64,000 nt of DNA from Methylobacillus sp. (lineage in GTDB: Bacteria; Pseudomonadota; Gammaproteobacteria; Burkholderiales; Methylophilaceae): assembly GCA_031277395.1 (NCBI GenBank), contig JAITML010000005.1:1-64000 (forward strand), in the 5' to 3' direction. The notes beneath the pieces are model-generated. The model was not told the origin of the DNA and ran no database searches. It was given only the letters and a program-made list of their open reading frames with translations. This document shows, in pieces, positions 1-7,682 of the stretch. The position numbers were made by a program, and so were the translations under genes. How positions within the stretch are numbered: the first letter of the stretch is position 1; the number at the start of each line of letters is the position of its first letter.

Positions 1-84
1 CCAAGCCCCTTTGCAACATTCACAGTTAGTATTGGCCGCACTCCCAACTCCAATAAGGCCGAGTACCGTTAAATTCAAGGCCGA

Positions 85-100
85 CCGTAGAATACTACGG
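85..100 (-). other. short hairpin downstream of TOPRIM gene
   Basis: CCGTAG, a four-base AATA loop, then CTACGG: a perfect six-base stem five bases past the TOPRIM stop. It has no T-tract, so it is only a weak terminator candidate. Positions 1-84 show no supportable gene. Confidence 0.3.
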
Positions 101-104
101 AATG

Positions 105-701
105 TTATGCCACACTTTCTCGCAATTGTTTAAGTCGATTGACAGCTCTTTCAAGACTTGGCGAATTGGTAATGGCTCGTAATGGTTGCCAATGCCGAGT
201 AACAAAATCACATAGATGAATGTTATAACCCTCACCCGGTTTTCTCAAATCTTTGGACGAAACTACTTCTTGACGAATCAGGCGCTTCTTGGAACGTCTC
301 GCCAAATCGAGAAGTTCACGTTTAGCATCCGCCAGATCATCTGGTCGTCTCGGCAGTAATGATTGGGACAGACCAAAAAAATCGGCTAATCCTTCTCTAT
401 CCGCCAAAAGCCAGCTCTCACTCTCTGTTACTGCAAAACGCAGTATAAATGAAGAGGATGCATGTTTTGGTAGCCATGAGCGAAGCAGGCGAACCGCACA
501 CTTCCCATCTGTATCTGCCAAACACAATACAGGGCACACGTGCGTTGTATCAAGATAACGCGAAATACTTTTTTTGAGCGAAGTCACACCGTTGGTATTT
601 ATTACGGGCTGCGCCAATGTGCATCCGGCAATTTCAGTTGCTAGCTTCTCTCCAAGAGCACAACACAAACCATCTTCACCAATGACAAACATTTGCCCCA
701 T
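105..701 (-). CDS. TOPRIM-fold protein, DUF4276-like
   Basis: A TOPRIM-fold protein of about 198 residues, probably a nuclease-like effector. Visible signatures in order are a first-strand GEDG with acidic E9, then ADTDG giving D63-x-D65, the usual metal-binding set. The segment ESESWLLADREGLADFFG resembles the DUF4276 family. The ATG at 699-701 is taken as start because it overlaps the stop of the upstream ATPase gene as TGATG; a TTG one codon earlier is possible. The tight overlap means the two proteins are co-translated and probably act together. Base composition is A+T-richer than the housekeeping genes, which suggests transfer. The defence role is inferred from related ATPase-TOPRIM pairs such as PARIS and OLD-type systems; neither partner's specificity can be read here. 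Confidence 0.75.
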   Translation of the reverse strand: MGQMFVIGEDGLCCALGEKLATEIAGCTLAQPVINTNGVTSLKKSISRYLDTTHVCPVLCLADTDGKCAVRLLRSWLPKHASSSFILRFAVTESESWLLADREGLADFFGLSQSLLPRRPDDLADAKRELLDLARRSKKRLIRQEVVSSKDLRKPGEGYNIHLCDFVTRHWQPLRAITNSPSLERAVNRLKQLRESVA

Positions 702-1855
702 CAAAACAACCCCATTTGTTCAACCCGCTGAGGGCGTGTTTTAGGCAGCAATACTTCGGCAGGATTAAGCCCATGCGCCAGGGCTCGCTTTTCTGCTGCG
801 TTAGCTCCACGCGCAGTAGTGCCATTTTCGCCAAGCTCCAGCAAAACCACCGAATTTGAATCAGATACTGCTGCGATCAAATTTTTGCTGTGTGTGGTCA
901 TCATAACTTGACGTATACCTTTCTTGCGTAACCGCAATACACGGTCAACCATCAGCGGAATATGCTCAACGATTGCATCATTAAGTGAAAGCTCTGGTTC
1001 CTCAATCAGCAGTAAACCATCACCTTCCTGCAAAGCCCACAGCAGTCCAATCAAACGCAATGTGCCATCCGAAAATTGCTCTTCGCGTTGCCATGCACCA
1101 TTGACTCGCCAGTGTTGAAAGTTGGCTTCCAAATGGGGCATTCCTGTCACTTCATCATTTTTTATAAAGCGAAGCTCTGAAAATTGTGGCACAGCAACCT
1201 GTAACGCCTTGCCAATTCGGCTCAATCTGGCATCCCGTGTTTTTTCTGGTGCCCGAGCAATTCGTTGCAGCAATCCCTGACCAAATGGATCGTTTTCCAC
1301 AATACGCCCACTGATCTCATCAGAAAATTTTAAGAGTTGAGGGACAAGGTGAAGATATGTAGTAGCCGAAAAAAATTCGGCGAGATCACGAAAATCAGCG
1401 TTTTCATTAATCTGTTCCAGATAAGTTTGCGTCAATCGCTCATCATCAATTTCGTCTGCTTTGTTGGGGCGAGAGAACAATTCAGTACCATCGCAAACCA
1501 CACGTTCACGTGTAATCAGTACGCGCTGCTTACCTTTCCCTGATTTAAAGGCAAGCTCATAAATCCAGCGTTTTGCTTCCGGATCTAAGGACTCTGCCAA
1601 TTCCACCACAATAGCCACCGCTGGATTACTGCGTGCGTGCAGACTGCGTAGTTTTCCCATGCCGCCTCGTTCGCGCAGGGCTGCCTGCAAACCTCCACCT
1701 GTTGGCTTGGCTACGGTACGCAGGAAACGGAACACATCCAGGAGATTGGACTTTCCAGAAGCATTGGCACCGATAATGTAGGCGCGCGTATCAAAGTTCA
1801 AATCCATCTCCCTAAAGTTGCGCCAATTAGTGAGTTCAATGTGGGTAACAATCAT
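701..1855 (-). CDS. AAA/ABC-type ATPase, RecF/OLD-like
   Basis: A 384-residue ATPase of the SMC/RecF-like AAA_15/AAA_21 group. The N-terminus MIVTHIELTNWRNF is typical of these proteins and is followed by Walker A GANASGKSN (residues 29-37). Near the C-terminus come the signature-like FSDGTLRL, the Walker B LLLIEEPELSL and the switch histidine in MMTTHSKN. There is no long coiled coil, so it is a compact sensor ATPase rather than an SMC. It is the first gene of a two-gene unit with the TOPRIM protein, overlapping by one base. In comparable systems the ATPase detects invasion and licenses the TOPRIM partner; that role is inferred here. Composition is A+T-rich relative to waaA next door. No promoter was identified in 1856-2017. 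Confidence 0.85.
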   Translation of the reverse strand: MIVTHIELTNWRNFREMDLNFDTRAYIIGANASGKSNLLDVFRFLRTVAKPTGGGLQAALRERGGMGKLRSLHARSNPAVAIVVELAESLDPEAKRWIYELAFKSGKGKQRVLITRERVVCDGTELFSRPNKADEIDDERLTQTYLEQINENADFRDLAEFFSATTYLHLVPQLLKFSDEISGRIVENDPFGQGLLQRIARAPEKTRDARLSRIGKALQVAVPQFSELRFIKNDEVTGMPHLEANFQHWRVNGAWQREEQFSDGTLRLIGLLWALQEGDGLLLIEEPELSLNDAIVEHIPLMVDRVLRLRKKGIRQVMMTTHSKNLIAAVSDSNSVVLLELGENGTTARGANAAEKRALAHGLNPAEVLLPKTRPQRVEQMGLF

Positions 1856-2017
1856 TTCGATTCTCCAAAGAAGCCATCCTCAACAGCTCTCATGATTAGC
1901 GGAGGAATTTTTCCCGCGTGGGTTTTACTGTAGGTAGTAGATTAGTAAGTTTACCGTACAAATCAAACAAAAACGCCACCCGCACCGCGTCGGATTTGTC
2001 TCCTTTACTGTGCATAG

Positions 2018-3274
2018 CTAGCGCATATCTTCAATCAGCGTCAGCACCCGTCGCGCCGCGCCATTGTGCTGACTGCTGAACAAGGTTGCTTGTTGCGCCA
2101 TGTGTTCTCGCGCCTCGGCATTCTGAAACAATTCGCGTATTTGCTCGCCAAGCGCATTGATATCAGCGACTCGCCGTGCTGCACCGGCTTTGACGGCACT
2201 GTTGGCTATCACCTCAAAATTCCAGGTATGCGGGCCGATCAGCACCGGCTTGCCCATCGCGCATGCTTCGATGAGATTTTGCCCGCCGAGTGGCAACAGG
2301 CTGCCGCCGATGAAGGCGAGGTCGCATGCGGCGTAGTAGGTGAACATTTCGCCCATGCTGTCGCCGAGTACCACTTGCACATCTGCTGGCAGGGGCGCGG
2401 AGAGAGCCGAGCGGCGAACATGGGGCAATCCGCGTTTTTCCAGCAGGGCGGCGACTTCGTTGAAGCGTTGCGGATGGCGCGGCACGATCACTGTCAAGAG
2501 ATGCGGCACTTGCGTTTCGGCGATGGCATCCAGTACCAGCGATTCCTCGCCTTCGCGCGTGCTCGCCGCGAGGAAGACCGGACGCTCGGTGCCGAACAAA
2601 CTGCGTAGTGCGGCGCCTTGCTTCTTTGCGTCTGGTGGTGGCGCGACATCGAATTTGAGATTGCCGGTCACACTGATATTTTGCGCACCCAGCATTTGCA
2701 AACGCGCGGCATCATCTTCGGTTTGGGCGGCGACGCGGCGCAATCTGCGCAATCCGTCACGCGCCAATTTGCCCAAGCGCGCATAGCCTCGCGCGGAGCG
2801 CTCCGACAAGCGCGCGTTCACGAGCAGCAGCGGCAGGTCGCGGCGTTCGCATGCGGCGATGAGGTTGAACCAGAGCTCGGTTTCCATGAGCAAGCCGATT
2901 TGCGGGCGGTAATGATTGAGAAAACGCCGCATCGCGCCGGGCAGGTCGTAGGGCAGATAGCCGCGCAGCACAGTATCGCTGTAAAGCTGCTCGCCCGCCG
3001 CGCGACCTGTTGGCGTGGTGTGCGTGATGAGGATGCGATGATGCGGATAGCGTTCGCGCAACAAGGCCACGAGCGGCGCGGTGGCGCGCGTTTCGCCCAC
3101 GGATACCGCGTGCAGCCAGATCAGCGGCGCGGTGGGGCGCGGTGTGTGATAAAACCCGAAGCGTTCGGGAATGTGCCGCAAATATTCAAGCTGGCGCAAT
3201 GCGCGCCACATGAGCCGGAGCAGCGCGAACGGCACGAGCAGGTACAGCAGCAGTGTGTAAATCCAGCGAGGCAT
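2018..3274 (-). CDS. waaA: 3-deoxy-D-manno-octulosonic acid (Kdo) transferase
   Basis: Transfers Kdo from CMP-Kdo to the lipid A precursor at the inner face of the cytoplasmic membrane, the first step of LPS core assembly. The 418-residue length is normal for the GT30 family. An N-terminal membrane anchor (about residues 5-20) precedes ERFGFY. The GT30 segment WLHAVSVGET carries the expected catalytic Glu, followed by LLMETELWFNLI. The C-terminal donor-binding half contains FIGGSLLPLGGQNLIEA and GPHTWNFEVI. It starts at ATG 3272-3274 and is divergent from the GST gene 72 bases away. It implies a Gram-negative host with Kdo-containing LPS. How many Kdo residues it adds cannot be told from sequence. 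Confidence 0.95.
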   Translation of the reverse strand: MPRWIYTLLLYLLVPFALLRLMWRALRQLEYLRHIPERFGFYHTPRPTAPLIWLHAVSVGETRATAPLVALLRERYPHHRILITHTTPTGRAAGEQLYSDTVLRGYLPYDLPGAMRRFLNHYRPQIGLLMETELWFNLIAACERRDLPLLLVNARLSERSARGYARLGKLARDGLRRLRRVAAQTEDDAARLQMLGAQNISVTGNLKFDVAPPPDAKKQGAALRSLFGTERPVFLAASTREGEESLVLDAIAETQVPHLLTVIVPRHPQRFNEVAALLEKRGLPHVRRSALSAPLPADVQVVLGDSMGEMFTYYAACDLAFIGGSLLPLGGQNLIEACAMGKPVLIGPHTWNFEVIANSAVKAGAARRVADINALGEQIRELFQNAEAREHMAQQATLFSSQHNGAARRVLTLIEDMR

Positions 3275-3346
3275 GGCGGGATTTTCGCATGAAATGACGA
3301 TTTGCCATGATAGACTTTTCGCAACTTACATGAACGGAGAAACACC

Positions 3347-3949
3347 ATGAAACTTTATTACGCCCCCGGCGCCTGCTCGCTTGCTTCGCATATCGCGCTG
3401 CGCGAAACCGGCTTGACATTTGAACTCGACAAGCTGGATTTCGCCACCAGAAAAACGGCAGGCGGCGAGAATTTTCTGAGTATCAATCCCAAGGGCTATG
3501 TGCCCGCATTGCGTCTGGACAATGGCGAAGTGCTGACTGAGGGCGCGGCGATTTTGCAATACATCGCCGATCGCGGCGCAGCCCGGCTGATCGCCGCCGC
3601 CGGGACGATGGAACGCTACCGCACGCAGGAATGGCTGAATTTCATCGCCACGGAAATCCACAAAAACTACAGCCCGCTGTTCAACAAAGCCACGCCGGGA
3701 AAAACCAGGGTGCTGGCTCGCGAGCGGCTGACAAACCGCTTGGGTTATGTCGAAGCGGCACTCGCGAAAAGCCCGTATCTGGTGGGTGGTCGTTACACGG
3801 TTGCGGATATTTATTTGTTCGTGACATTAAGCTGGAGCCGCATCGTCGGCTTTGATCTCACGCCGTTCCCGAATGTGCGCGATTTTCAAGCGCGGGTTGG
3901 CGCGCGGGCGGCGGTGCGGGAGGCGTTGAAGGCGGAAGGGTTGGGTTGA
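3347..3949 (+). CDS. gstA: glutathione S-transferase, beta class
   Basis: A cytosolic glutathione S-transferase of 200 residues, the normal bacterial size. The N-terminal thioredoxin-like domain starts MKLYYAPGACSLASHI; the Cys of GACS is the beta-class mixed-disulfide cysteine. NPKGYVPAL supplies the cis-proline loop, and LTEGAAILQYIADR the glutathione gamma-glutamyl contact. The helical C-terminal domain holds a YTVADIYLF motif like the usual SVADxYLF N-capping box. A good GGAGA ribosome site lies before ATG 3347. It stands alone, divergent from waaA, and its substrate cannot be inferred. Confidence 0.93.
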   Translation: MKLYYAPGACSLASHIALRETGLTFELDKLDFATRKTAGGENFLSINPKGYVPALRLDNGEVLTEGAAILQYIADRGAARLIAAAGTMERYRTQEWLNFIATEIHKNYSPLFNKATPGKTRVLARERLTNRLGYVEAALAKSPYLVGGRYTVADIYLFVTLSWSRIVGFDLTPFPNVRDFQARVGARAAVREALKAEGLG

Positions 3950-3989
3950 GGGCAGATTTCGGCAGAGTAGCCTTGCTTTAGTCGGGTCT

Positions 3990-4340
3990 CGCCCCGACGG
4001 GCGAGGTTCTTTCTTTTGCGTGCCCACGGAGCTTCTGCACGAATCTCTCGCGGCAGTCGCATCCCGGCTTCGTGCGGTCTGCTGCGTTGCAAATGCTCGC
4101 AATACTACACGTATTGCTGCGCTTTGCGCCTTGCATCCCATCCCGAATCCGGGCGCACCTGCTCGCTCAGACTCGTGCAGAAGCTCCCGAAAGAACCCAA
4201 AGAAAAAGACACCCTGCTCCCGCGGCGCTACGCGCTTCCCTGCGCTGCTCATCAAGCCGGGCGGCTCGCAAAAACTCGCCTTGGCGTTGCCAAGGCTCAA
4301 ACAGTTGCGAGCCGACAACCCCCGTCTTGACTGCGCTGCT
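3990..4340 (+). repeat. structured intergenic repeat element (candidate)
   Basis: This is the first part of an 838-base gene-free stretch (3950-4787). It contains nested inverted repeats. GAGCTTCTGCACGA at 4029-4042 is perfectly repeated inverted at 4173-4186. Between them GCAATAC (4099-4105) and GTATTGC (4111-4117) form a hairpin with loop TACAC, flanked by GCAAA/TTTGC. Short open frames on both strands have no recognisable protein signature. The sequence reminds me of dispersed intergenic repeats of betaproteobacteria, which is memory rather than a search. The edges given are approximate. Confidence 0.5.
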
Positions 4341-4415
4341 CGGCGCGGCAGAAGGGAATGAAAAGCAAGGCGGTGCGCTGCGCGCGTTTTTTTTGTTTAG
4401 CTCCCTCTCCCCCAA

Positions 4416-4440
4416 CCCCTCTCCCATTTAGGGAGAGGGG
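4416..4440. other. perfect 10-bp hairpin
   Basis: CCCCTCTCCC (4416-4425), loop ATTTA, GGGAGAGGGG (4431-4440). A run of eight T lies just upstream at 4387-4394 on the plus strand, so on the minus strand it would be an A-run after the hairpin, not a terminator. It is best read as part of the intergenic repeat material. From 4441 to 4626 I see nothing further. Confidence 0.6.
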
Positions 4441-4626
4441 CTTACAGTAAACCGCCATTACATGCGGAGCTTGTCGAAGAATGAGTGGAGAGCAGCTAAA
4501 TCGATCCCGATTTTTCAATGTTGCGACCCGCGCGGCAGGTTAGCATGCGCTTACATTCATCTGCAATCCGCGCAGGTTCTGGACTTTTAAAAGTCAACCC
4601 GAAAATTTTTGATTCATTCTTGACGA

Positions 4627-4642
4627 GCACTAGCTAAAGGGG
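4627..4642 (+). promoter_or_regulatory. degenerate second NrdR box
   Basis: GCACTAGCTAAAGGGG matches the NrdR consensus at 10 of 16 positions. It starts exactly 32 bases before the strong box, the three-helical-turn spacing usual for NrdR box pairs. A -35-like TTGACG at 4620-4625 abuts it, but no convincing -10 was found at standard spacing. Confidence 0.4.
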
Positions 4643-4644
4643 GA

Positions 4645-4697
4645 AACTTCTCCTGGAAACACAATATCTAGTGTTATGCAGTTGCTCAGGAGAAGTT
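4645..4697. repeat. inverted repeat enclosing the NrdR box
   Basis: AACTTCTCCTG (4645-4655) and CAGGAGAAGTT (4687-4697) are perfect complements separated by 31 bases that contain the strong NrdR box. As RNA the region could fold into a long stem capped by the AACAC/GTGTT hairpin. CACTAG (4628-4633) could instead pair with CTAGTG (4668-4673), giving a mutually exclusive fold. No B12-riboswitch core was found. Confidence 0.6.
4659..4674 (+). promoter_or_regulatory. NrdR box upstream of nrdJ
   Basis: ACACAATATCTAGTGT matches the published NrdR-box consensus acaCwAtATaTwGtgt at 15 of 16 positions. NrdR is the ATP/dATP-sensing repressor of ribonucleotide reductase genes. The box lies 114 bases before the nrdJ start. 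It sits inside a larger perfect inverted repeat (4645-4655 with 4687-4697). The nrdR gene is not in this window. Confidence 0.75.
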
Positions 4698-4787
4698 ACC
4701 GGTGATCTCCGTCAGGCGGGTTTTGACGGGGTTTGAGGCTTTCCTGCAGCTTGATCAGATGGTAAACAAAAGGAGAATATTCCTATC

Positions 4788-6932
4788 ATGCTCAAGGTAG
4801 TCAAGGCGGCTGAGGAGGCCGAATACGAGGTTCCCATGCAACCGGTTTCGCTGGATATCTGGGACAAAAAATACCGACTCAAGACCAAACAGGGTGATGT
4901 TCTGGATGAATCCATGGACGACACCTACCGGCGTGTCGCCCGCGCGCTTGCTGATGCCGAGACCACCGAAGAGAAAAAAGCGCTGTGGTACGACAAATTC
5001 CTGTGGGCGCTGCGCCGTGGCGCGATTCCTGCGGGTCGCATTACCTCCAACGCGGGCGCGCTGGAGCACAAGCCCGCCACCAGCACCATCAACTGCACCG
5101 TATCCGGTACGGTAGAGGATTCCATGAATGGCATCCTGGAAAAAGTGCATGAAGCCGGGCTGACCCTCAAAGCGGGCTGCGGCATAGGCTACGAATTTTC
5201 CACGTTGCGTCCCAAGGGCGCGTTTGTCGCGGGCGCGGGCGCTTATACCAGCGGGCCGCTGTCCTTCATGGATATCTACGACAAGATGTGCTTCACCGTC
5301 TCCTCCGCCGGCGGTCGCCGCGGCGCGCAGATGGCGACTTTCGACATCTCGCATCCGGACGTGGCCGACTTCATCAAGGCCAAGCGCGAAGCGGGACGTT
5401 TGCGCCAGTTCAATCTTTCCACGCTGATTACTTCCGAGTTCATGGAAGCGGTCAAGGCCGACGCCGAGTGGAAGCTCGCCTTTCCGGTCACCGAAAAGGA
5501 AGCCGGAGTCGATGGCCTCGATCTGAATGATGCGGCGCAAGTGGTATGGCGCGAATGGCCGGTAAAAAATAAATATCTCACGCGAGCGAGCGATGGCAAG
5601 GTTGCCTGCCGCGTTTACAAGACGATCAAGGCGCAACGGCTGTGGGACGTGATCATGTCCTCCACCTACGATTTTGCCGAGCCGGGCTTCATCCTGATCG
5701 ACAAGGTCAACGAGATGAACAACAACTGGTTCTGCGAAAACATCCGCGCCACCAACCCGTGCGGTGAGCAGCCGCTGCCGCCGTATGGCGCATGCTTGCT
5801 GGGCTCGGTCAATCTCACCAAGTTCGTGCGCGACCCGTTCACCGAGAACGCGCACTTCGACTGGGATGAATACCGCGAGGTGGTCGCCACCTTCACCCGC
5901 ATGCTGGACAACGTGGTCGAGGTCAATGGTCTGCCGCTGCCGCAGCAACAGGCCGAGATTGCGCGCAAGCGCCGCCACGGCATGGGCTATCTCGGCCTGG
6001 GTTCCACGCTCACCATGCTCAAGATGCCGTATGGTTCCGCCGAGTCGCTCAAATTCACCGAGGAAGTCACGCGCATCATGGCCGAAGTGGGCTGGGAAGT
6101 GGGTGTGCTGCTGGCCGAAGAAAAAGGTCCCGCGCCCATCATGGATGAGGAATTTGAGATCACCGCCGATCTGCTCGCGAAGCGCCCGGAAATGGCTGCG
6201 GACGGTATAGCGCCCGGTCAGAAAATCAAGGGCAAGGTGCTGCTCGGCAAATACAGCCGCTACATGCAGCAGTTCCCGGAAGCGCTGCGCGACGAGGTCG
6301 CCACCAAGGGCGTGCGTTTTACGCACCACAGTTCGATCGCTCCGACCGGCACGATTTCGCTGTCGCTTGGTAACAATGCCTCCAACGGCATCGAGCCTTC
6401 TTTCGCGCACCACTACAGCCGCAATGTGATCCGCGAGGGCAAGAAATCCAAGGAGAAAGTGGACGTGTGGTCTTACGAACTGCTGGCCTATCGCGAACTG
6501 GTCAACCCCAAGGCGATGCCGTTCTCCGACAAGGACGACGAAAAGCTGCCGGACTATTTCGCGGATTCCTCCACCATCCCCGCCAAGGCGCACGTGGATA
6601 TCCAGGCTGCCGCGCAGAAGTGGATAGACAGCTCGATCTCCAAGACCATCAACGTGCCGACCGACTATCCCTATGAGGATTTCAAGGACATCTATTTCTA
6701 CGCCTATGAAAAAGGCCTCAAGGGCTGCACTACTTTCCGCTTCAATCCCGAAGCGTTCCAGGGCGTGCTGGTGACCGAAAAGGACCTGGAAAACACCACC
6801 TACAAATTTACGCTTGAGGATGGCAGCGTGGTTGAAGTCAAAGGCAACGAAGAAATCGAATATGACGGCGAAACCCACACCGCCGCCAATCTCTACGACG
6901 CGCTCAAAGAAGGCTACTACGGAAAATTCTAA
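4788..6932 (+). CDS. nrdJ: class II (adenosylcobalamin) ribonucleotide reductase, large part
   Basis: Reduces ribonucleotides to deoxyribonucleotides with a B12-derived radical, independent of oxygen. The protein has 714 residues. Visible motifs are NCTVSGT near residue 101 (first redox cysteine), the glycine-rich LKAGCGIGYEF, SSAGGRRGAQMATF, NPCGEQPLPPYG near residue 323 (radical-site region), the phosphate-binding HHSSIAPTGTISL, and GCTTFRFN near residue 646. No ATP-cone precedes the catalytic domain. The C-terminal cysteine-rich segment is absent here and lies in the next gene. ATG 4788 is preceded by AGGAG at 4771-4775. Upstream NrdR boxes point to control by NrdR. It corresponds to NrdJa of the split enzyme known in Pseudomonas. 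Confidence 0.93.
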   Translation: MLKVVKAAEEAEYEVPMQPVSLDIWDKKYRLKTKQGDVLDESMDDTYRRVARALADAETTEEKKALWYDKFLWALRRGAIPAGRITSNAGALEHKPATSTINCTVSGTVEDSMNGILEKVHEAGLTLKAGCGIGYEFSTLRPKGAFVAGAGAYTSGPLSFMDIYDKMCFTVSSAGGRRGAQMATFDISHPDVADFIKAKREAGRLRQFNLSTLITSEFMEAVKADAEWKLAFPVTEKEAGVDGLDLNDAAQVVWREWPVKNKYLTRASDGKVACRVYKTIKAQRLWDVIMSSTYDFAEPGFILIDKVNEMNNNWFCENIRATNPCGEQPLPPYGACLLGSVNLTKFVRDPFTENAHFDWDEYREVVATFTRMLDNVVEVNGLPLPQQQAEIARKRRHGMGYLGLGSTLTMLKMPYGSAESLKFTEEVTRIMAEVGWEVGVLLAEEKGPAPIMDEEFEITADLLAKRPEMAADGIAPGQKIKGKVLLGKYSRYMQQFPEALRDEVATKGVRFTHHSSIAPTGTISLSLGNNASNGIEPSFAHHYSRNVIREGKKSKEKVDVWSYELLAYRELVNPKAMPFSDKDDEKLPDYFADSSTIPAKAHVDIQAAAQKWIDSSISKTINVPTDYPYEDFKDIYFYAYEKGLKGCTTFRFNPEAFQGVLVTEKDLENTTYKFTLEDGSVVEVKGNEEIEYDGETHTAANLYDALKEGYYGKF

Positions 6933-6943
6933 GGAGAACTACC

Positions 6944-7627
6944 ATGACCATCAAAATCGACAAGAAAATCACCGGCTACAATGTTCAGTCGGAGGAAGAC
7001 AAAAAAGCCGAACAGGCCGCGCCCGCCAAAACTGCGGAAATCCTGCAAATGGGCGAGCCGCTGAGCCGACCCGAAAAACTCATAGGCAACACCTATAAAG
7101 TCAAAACTCCGGTGACCGAGCATGCCCTCTATATCACGATCAACGATATCGTGCTGCACGAGGATACGCCGCAGCAACACCGTCGCCCGTTTGAAATTTT
7201 CATCAACTCCAAAAACATGGAGCACTTTCAGTGGATAGTCGCGCTCACCCGCGTCATGTCCGCCGTGTTCCGCAAAGGCGGCGATGTTACCTTCCTCGTC
7301 GAAGAGCTTCGCAGCGTGTTTGATCCCAACGGTGGCTACTTCAAAAAAGGCGGCAAATATATTCCCAGTCTGGTCGCTGAAATCGGCGAAGTTGTCGAGC
7401 AGCACCTGCAGGAAATCGGCATGCTGAAAAAATCCGAACCCGATGCGCACCAGAAAAAGCTCATCGAGGAAAAGAAAGCCGAGTACCTGCAATCACAAAT
7501 TAACGAAACTACCGCCGAAGGGTTTCCGCCCGGCGCGCAGATCTGCAAAAAATGCAGCACCAAGGCCGCCATCGTGATGGATGGATGCCTGACCTGTTTG
7601 AATTGCGGGGAGAGCAAGTGCGGCTAA
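6944..7627 (+). CDS. nrdJb: class II ribonucleotide reductase, C-terminal subunit NrdJb
   Basis: A 227-residue protein encoded 11 bases after nrdJ, corresponding to the separate C-terminal part of a split class II reductase. Residues 1-190 are soluble and contain TYKVKTPVTEHALYITIND and EIFINSKNMEHFQW, as seen in reductase C-terminal domains. The tail has six cysteines in C-x2-C-x11-C-x2-C-x2-C-x4-C (about residues 201-226). This is a zinc-ribbon-like or shuttle-cysteine arrangement expected to regenerate the active-site disulfide. An AAGGAG site precedes ATG 6944. Pairing with NrdJa as one enzyme follows from gene order and from Pseudomonas aeruginosa NrdJa/NrdJb. A rho-independent terminator follows. 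Confidence 0.85.
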   Translation: MTIKIDKKITGYNVQSEEDKKAEQAAPAKTAEILQMGEPLSRPEKLIGNTYKVKTPVTEHALYITINDIVLHEDTPQQHRRPFEIFINSKNMEHFQWIVALTRVMSAVFRKGGDVTFLVEELRSVFDPNGGYFKKGGKYIPSLVAEIGEVVEQHLQEIGMLKKSEPDAHQKKLIEEKKAEYLQSQINETTAEGFPPGAQICKKCSTKAAIVMDGCLTCLNCGESKCG

Positions 7628-7632
7628 ACGAT

Positions 7633-7658
7633 AAAGGGGCGAAAGCCCCTTTGTTTTT
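7633..7658 (+). terminator. rho-independent terminator of nrdJ-nrdJb
   Basis: AAAGGGGC, loop GAAA, GCCCCTTT, then GTTTTT: an eight-base stem, a tetraloop and a U-run directly after the nrdJb stop. Confidence 0.9.
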
Positions 7659-7682
7659 AATGCCGCAAAACGAAACTCAAAA

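Noticed and set aside
4600..4787. Possible cobalamin riboswitch upstream of the B12-dependent reductase
   Set aside because: No B12-box or GCCACTG core is present; the dyad is explained by an NrdR box.
4755..6878. Long open frame antisense to nrdJ
   Set aside because: Mirror of a G+C-rich coding strand; no family signature, while the plus strand is an unmistakable class II reductase.
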